The notes beneath the pieces are model-generated. The model was not told where the DNA came from. It saw nothing but the letters and a program-made list of their open reading frames with translations, and did not search any database. A program made the position numbers and the translations under genes. From Nannobrachium achirus (Eukaryota; Chordata; Actinopteri; Myctophiformes; Myctophidae): DNA of 64,000 nucleotides. The stretch spans positions 39,764,122 through 39,828,121 of the forward strand of contig OY997661.1 of assembly GCA_963921795.1 (NCBI GenBank), given 5' to 3'. Shown in pieces: positions 58,939-64,000 of the stretch (within the stretch, counting starts at the first letter, position 1; each line of letters opens with the position of its first letter).

Positions 58939-59207
58939 AGGAGTAGTTCACCCCCAAAATGACTTTTTTTCTATTGATTAGTCATGCCATGGAGAGTAGA
59001 GTTCAATAATATTTTTAGTTTTTTGTCGCATTCCTAAGACAAAATAACAATAAATTTACCCCCATCCGGAATCAATGGGGGTAAATTTACTCGAATCAAA
59101 TTTTTGTCTTAGGAATGTGACAAAAACCAAAAAATATTATTGAACTCTACTCTCCATGGCATGACTAATCAATAGAAAAAAAGTCATTTTGGGGGTGAAC
59201 TGCTCCT
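58939..59207. mobile_element. TTAA-flanked foldback MITE
   Basis: AGGAGTAGTTCACCCCCAAA at left mirrors TTTGGGGGTGAACTGCTCCT at right. Almost all of each half pairs (GTAGAGTTCAATAATATTTT). TTAA at 58935-58938 and 59208-59211. Confidence 0.88.
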
Positions 59208-59423
59208 TTAAGTTGAGCCCCTGCCCTTTTATCTTTTAACCCTAAAAAAGTGCCCTCTCCAGACCATGAATGTAGTTTTTACTATGGTGAAAGAAATGCA
59301 AATGCCCTCTTTCCATGCCATACCTGAAGGCAGCATTCAAGAGAATTGCCTTGTCAAAAATCTCCTGAACCTGAATGCGTCTTATGTTGAAAGAATTTCC
59401 CTCTCTGTGTCAAAATCAAGCAT

Positions 59424-59482
59424 TGGAAATAGCCGACCTCCAATGCGACGCGTTGTGAGCTTGGAGGTCTGCTATTTTCGAT
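59424..59482. repeat. palindrome core with paired substitutions
   Basis: AAATAGCCGACCTCCAATGC / TTGGAGGTCTGCTATTTTCG. Two A-T pairs of the usual core (GATCTACAA/TTGTAGATC) are both G-C here (GACCTCCAA/TTGGAGGTC). Confidence 0.8.
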
Positions 59483-59631
59483 ATCCTCACCAAAAGGCCC
59501 TTTTAGAAATGTCAACCCCTGCCTCTCTAACATTCTCTGCACGTCCCTGCCTCACTGACAGTGAAATGGAGACACTGACAGCACATGAACAGAAGCTGCA
59601 TGCTGTAAAACATGTGACATTAACACGGTAC

Positions 59632-59721
59632 CTTCAGGTATTTCACCAGCTCTCCCTCTGAAGCCTGCTCTGAACTCTCCATGCTCTGACAGTGATGGAA
59701 AAAGTTATGTAGGTGCTGATC
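59632..59721 (-). CDS. dock9: dock9 exon 3 of window
   Basis: 90 nt, phase 0/0, encoding DQHLHNFFHHCQSMESSEQA and SEGELVKYLK. The DQHLHNFF...ELVKYLK frame matches DOCK9 at the exit from DHR-1. Acceptor TTTCAG, donor GTACCG. Confidence 0.95.
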
Positions 59722-60064
59722 CTGAAAGACACAAGCACACAGTGATGGAAGGATGAGAAACGTATGCGTGTGTGCGTGCGTGTGTGTGTAGATCCAATTG
59801 TCAACACTTTTACTTCTACTCCACTACATCACAGGCAAATATTGTATTTTTACTCCCACAACAATTATTTGCAATCTATAGTTACAGTACTAGTTACGTT
59901 GCAGATTTAGATTTTATCACAAAACATACAGTACATTAACAACTTCAGTGCTATGTATTCGTCGGGTATTTGAAAATAGCTCATCTAAAAGCTTCTTCAG
60001 GTTATGTGGGAACATTGGGAGTGAAAACTGCAATGGGGAGTTGGTTCCACAGTTTGGGAACCAG

Positions 60065-60285
<221 letters not shown>

Positions 60286-60288
60286 TAC

Positions 60289-60375
60289 CTGAGTATAGAC
60301 TGTGGACACAAGGTGAGTGGAGACTTTAAACAGGGGCTTCCCTCCGTCTACCCACTTGATCTCCGGGCCCGAGTG
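60289..60375 (-). CDS. dock9: dock9 exon 2 of window: DHR-1 C-terminal part
   Basis: 87 nt, phase 0/0, encoding HSGPEIKWVDGGKPLFKVST and HLVSTVYTQ. This is almost identical to the human DOCK9 segment I recall. Acceptor TTTCAG, donor GTATCTG. The donor runs straight into a roughly 220-bp (CTGT)n tetranucleotide tract within the intron. Confidence 0.96.
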
Positions 60376-60623
60376 CTGAAATGACAAATGAACAGAAAAT
60401 GTATAATCATTTGCATATTTCATAGAAGAATACACTCTGTTGTCGTGCAATAATTCAATCCTTGCTGTTGTACATTTCAGGAAAAGCAGATCTGCAGTTT
60501 ACTTTTGTGTGACACTATCATACAACAAAGAATAACATTGGGCATTTATTTGTGGAAAACATACAAGGTTTCTGCCTAACAGTGACCATAAGCTACTTAC
60601 CCTACACTTTCAACATACAGTAA

Positions 60624-61070
60624 GCGGTCTTCAACAGGGGGTCCGGGACCCCTAGGGGGTCCTTAGAGTTACTACAGGGGGTCCTCCAAATCTTTGTTCG
60701 ATAAACCTTTTTCTCCTTTTTTATATTAATCACTTAAACCCTAGCGTTCATATTCAGAGAACTTTTGCCAAAAATAGCAGATCTACAAGCTCACTTGCGA
60801 GGCGTTGTGAGCTTGTAGATCGGCTATTTTCGGCAAAGAGCTTTGGTGTAGAGGTGAAAAAGAGCAGACTAAGTACAGAGTAAAAGGTCAAGTTTATTAA
60901 GTATTGACGGCTCAAGTGGTTAAATATCTGAAAACACAAATTGACATGAATCCAAAATACACTGATGATTGTGCTGTGAAACGATGAAACTACCGGTATA
61001 TGGAATCTATGAAAAGGTTGTGGGGGTCCCTGCTTCATCTCTCTCTCAACTAAACGTTGAAGACCCCTGC
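60624..61070. mobile_element. hAT MITE family D
   Basis: GGTCTTCAACAGGGGGTCCG at left (first bases lost) and ACGTTGAAGACCCCTG at right. CAGTAA on both sides. Palindrome 60768-60838 with loop reduced to TTGCGAGG. Confidence 0.85.
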
Positions 61071-61138
61071 AGTAATGCAACAACTCATATTTTATTTCCA
61101 CCAACAGTTGAGCCCTCCTGCCTTCTTTGGTCTCACAC

Positions 61139-61257
61139 CTTGACAAGGCCGTCTTGGTTGCTGAGGTATCCCGGCGGCAGGTTGGCGGCCACGGACATCT
61201 GCTGTTCGTTCATGATGACCCGGCCGTCTTTCAGCAGAGGCAGCCATGCTGATCCGA
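61139..61257 (-). CDS. dock9: dock9 exon 1 of window: end of DHR-1/C2
   Basis: 119 nt, entering in phase 1 (its first two bases complete a split Val codon) and leaving in phase 0. Acceptor is a pyrimidine run plus ACAG; donor is GTGTGAG. It encodes [19 protein letters not shown] and on to [10 protein letters not shown], matching the [13 protein letters not shown] segment near the end of the DOCK9 DHR-1 (C2-like, phosphoinositide-binding) domain. It is the most 5' exon in the window; I found no further coding exon to its right. Confidence 0.93.
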
Positions 61258-61331
61258 CTGTGGGCAGAGATGTAGACCACACAATGTACCACAGAATGAT
61301 GAACATCCCAGTCAGAGAACTGACTTCAGAT

Positions 61332-61697
61332 CAGTGGTTCTCAACCTTTTCAGGCTGCGACCCCCAAAATAATCATATTTTAATTGGGGACCCCCACACC
61401 CTGACGAGCACTAAGAGTTGAGGCATTACATTTTGTATAACATGGTTCTATTGTGAAAATAGCAGATCTACATGCTCACAACGCCTCGCGTTGCGAGGCG
61501 TTGTGAGCATGTAGATCGGCTATTTTCACAATTTCTGCCTCTAATATTTGACAATTTGGCCAATGTTTAATTTGTCATTTTAGGGGTGTTAAAAAGTCCT
61601 CAAAGTGTCACTTTACACTTAAACTTTATGTTGGCTTGTTTACTGTTGAGTGAGAAAACAATGTGTCACATTAAGCTAATCATCTGAGGACCCCTAT
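61332..61697. mobile_element. hAT MITE family C, 3' truncated
   Basis: CAGTGGTTCTCAACCTTTTC at left. Perfect palindrome 61454-61531 (ACATGC arm variant). The right end stops at GAGGACCCCTAT. Confidence 0.82.
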
Positions 61698-62220
61698 GGA
61701 GCGAATTTAGTGCCAATATACCTTGTGCGTGTTTTAAAAATATTCACAAGCATTGTGCATGTTAAAATAAATACTCACACGTGTTTTAAAAATATTCACA
61801 CATATTTTTAAAAAAAATCACACGTGTGCATGTTTTGTGCACCGCAAAATAAAATTCACACATATTTTTTGCAATTCACAGTATTTTACAAATCTCATAT
61901 TTCTACAAATCTCAAACTGTGGATCACAAAATAAAAACACAAGTTGCAAATCTTTTCTGTGGATCAAAAATGAAAACACAAGTTGCAAATCTTTTCTGTG
62001 GATCACAAAATAAAAACACAAGTTGCAAATCTTTCTGTGGATTTAAAATACAAGTTGTGAATTACTGAAACAGACCTGTGGATCTGAAAGACACAGCTGT
62101 GGATTTACAAAACACGGATCAACAGACCTGTGGAGACACAAAACTTTTGTGCACTTGTGTGGACCAATGGCTGTGGACCTCCAAAACACAGATATTTTTG
62201 GCACTGTTCTACTAGGTGAA
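61698..62220. repeat. CACAAGTTGCAAATC tandem block
   Basis: Three to four units of about 40 bp based on CAAATCTTTTCTGTGGATCA (61930-62045), and looser CTGTGGATTTACAAAACAC units after. TTTAGTGCCAATAT at left and ATATTTTTGGCACTG at right are inverted, so this may be one element. Confidence 0.6.
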
Positions 62221-62505
62221 ATGTGAGAATCATTGGCTCGTGTATTGACCAATCACGTGAGGCCATGCCCCCAGGGTTGGCATGGCAACCAAGGGTTGCC
62301 ATGTTCTCTAAAAAGAGAGTTATCCGGGCCTTACAATCTATAAATGTAGCTATACATGAATATATCCATACATATCTTGTCTTAAAACAATCAGCTAATG
62401 GCGTATTGACTAATCCATCATTTTGTATTATTATTTTATTTTATTATTTGATGTTATGTTCTTATTATTATTATTACATATATTTGTTAATATGTGTGTG
62501 TCGGC

Positions 62506-63680
62506 GATAGTGTAATTAGTGTAATAGTGTAATAGTGTAATTAGTGTAATTAGTGTAATAGTGTAATTAGTGTAATAGTGTACTAGTGTAATTAGTGTAA
62601 TTAGTGTAATAGTGTACTAGTGTAATAGTGTACTAGTGTAATTAGTGTAATAGTGTACTAGTGTAATTAGTGTAATTAGTGTAATTAGTGTAATACTGTA
62701 CTAGTGTAAGTAGTGTAATAGTGTAATTAGTGTAATAGTGTACTAGTGTAATTAGTGTAATAGTGTACTAGTGTAATTAGTGTAATAGTGTACTAGTGTA
62801 ATTAGTGTACTAGTGTAATCAGTGTAATAGGGTAATAAGTGTAATAATGTAATTGTGTAATTAGTGTACTAGTGTAATTAGTGTAATTAGTGTAATAGTG
62901 TAATAGTGTAATAGTGTACTAGTGTAATTAGTGTAATAGTGTAATAGTGTACTAGTGTAATTAGTGTAATAGTGTAATAGTGTAATTAGTGTACTAGTGT
63001 AATTAGTGTACTAGTGTACTAGTGTAATAGTGTAATTAGTGTAATAGTGTACTAGTGTAATTAGTGTAATAATGTAATAGTGTAATTAGTGTACTAGTGT
63101 AATTAGTGTACTAGTGTAATTAGTGTACTAGTGTAATAGTGTACTAGTGTAATTAGTGTACTAGTGTAATTAGTGTACTAGTGTAATAGTGTAATTAGTG
63201 TACTAGTGTAATTAGTGTAATAGTGTAATTAGTATAATAGTGTACTAGTGTAATTAGTGTAATAGTGTAATAGTGTAATTAGTGTAATAGTGTAATAGTG
63301 TACTAGTGTACTAGTGTAATTAGTGTACTAGTGTACTAGTGTAATTAGTGTTATAGTGTAATTAGTGTAATAGTGTAATTAGTGTAATAGTGTAATAGTG
63401 TAATTAGTGTAATAGTGTAATAGTGTAATTAGTGTAATTAGTCTTATTGTGTAATAGTGTAATAGTGTACTAGTGTAATAGTGTAATGTAATTGTGTACT
63501 AGTGTAAGTAATTTAATAGTGTAATAATTGTAATAGTGTAACAGTGTAATTAGCGTAATAGTGTAATAAGTGTATTAGTGTAATTAGTGTAATAGTGTAA
63601 AAGTGCAATAAGTGTAATAAGTTTAATAGTTTTATAGGGCTATAAGTGTAATAGTGTAATAAGTCTAATAGGCACCGGGA
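62506..63680. repeat. 1.17-kb satellite of mixed 8/9-bp units
   Basis: A string of GTGTAATTA (9 bp), GTGTAATA and GTGTACTA (8 bp) units in irregular order, decaying at the right edge. No coding frame. Confidence 0.95.
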
Positions 63681-63699
63681 GAAAAGAGTTTGATGCATT

Positions 63700-63895
63700 G
63701 GCACGTTGTGGACCTCCTTTGAGTTAATATTGATGACATCAGGGTTCTCCATACAGTATATGGGCATAATAGCGACAAGGACGGATTTAATTTGCAAGTG
63801 TGACTCACGTCACGTCAACCACACAATATGTCCATATATGGGCCTTCCCAGATATGGGCTTATTGATGACATCAGGGGCCATATATGGAGTGTGA
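63700..63895. repeat. dispersed CCATATATGG-type repeat
   Basis: TTGATGACATCAGGGTTCTC and GGGCCATATATGGAGTGTGA, related to 5010-5440 and 29590-29890. Confidence 0.5.
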
Positions 63896-64000
63896 CATGA
63901 GGCGTGGCGGACGAACGGACGGACATGATCTGCAGATTTTCAAACTAAATGCAACCTACAGTCGCAATAATTGCGTGATTTGCATCGCGGCGTATAAACA

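Noticed and set aside
61258..64000. More 5' dock9 exons
   Set aside because: No DHR-1 sequence or fitting splice pair seen; only repeats and satellite DNA.

Overview
This window reads as intronic and exonic DNA of a teleost fish. The evidence is one vertebrate-type gene split into many small exons with GT-AG junctions, very abundant (CA)n tracts, fish-type LINEs (L2-like, L1-like), Helitrons and a dense population of hAT and TTAA-flanked MITEs. No bacterial or viral gene organisation is present.

The only host gene I can support is on the minus strand and fills almost the whole window (about 3.7-61.3 kb). It is a DOCK-D (zizimin) guanine-nucleotide exchange factor, closest from memory to DOCK9. 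I placed 33 coding exons (4139 nt) from the end of the DHR-1/C2 lipid-binding domain, through the helical linker, into the DHR-2 (DOCKER) GEF domain for Cdc42. Every exon has a GT donor and AG acceptor, and reading phase is continuous across all junctions. The 5' exons (N-terminal region, PH, most of DHR-1) lie beyond the right edge. The last exon (about 40 C-terminal residues) lies beyond the left edge. One 249-nt, phase-neutral exon at 41.5-41.7 kb looks like a cassette absent from the human protein as I remember it.

The introns are an archive of mobile DNA. Left edge (0-3.6 kb): a satellite-armed inverted repeat, small foldbacks and hAT MITEs, one with a TTAA element nested inside. 3.6-30 kb: exons alternate with hAT MITEs (several with exact 8-bp target duplications), long (CA)n tracts and a head-to-tail Helitron pair at 23.3-24.4 kb. 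30-41 kb: foldback elements enclosing tRNA-like sequence, a TA-flanked MITE, another Helitron and an L1 3' end. 41.8-44.3 kb: a 31-bp minisatellite grown out of the 3' coding part of one LINE and later split by an L2-like LINE on the other strand. 46-62 kb: further exons, a second type of reverse-transcriptase remnant, long foldbacks, and a near-identical 0.8-kb repeat pair (18.8 and 57.3 kb). Right edge: a 1.2-kb satellite of mixed 8/9-bp units.

The most striking signal is a palindrome of about 50-80 bp with core arms AGCAGATCTACAAGC / GCTTGTAGATCGGCT. It recurs about 30 times, often at the centre of MITE families whose ends and flanks are otherwise unrelated. Its arms vary in step, so pairing is kept while sequence changes.
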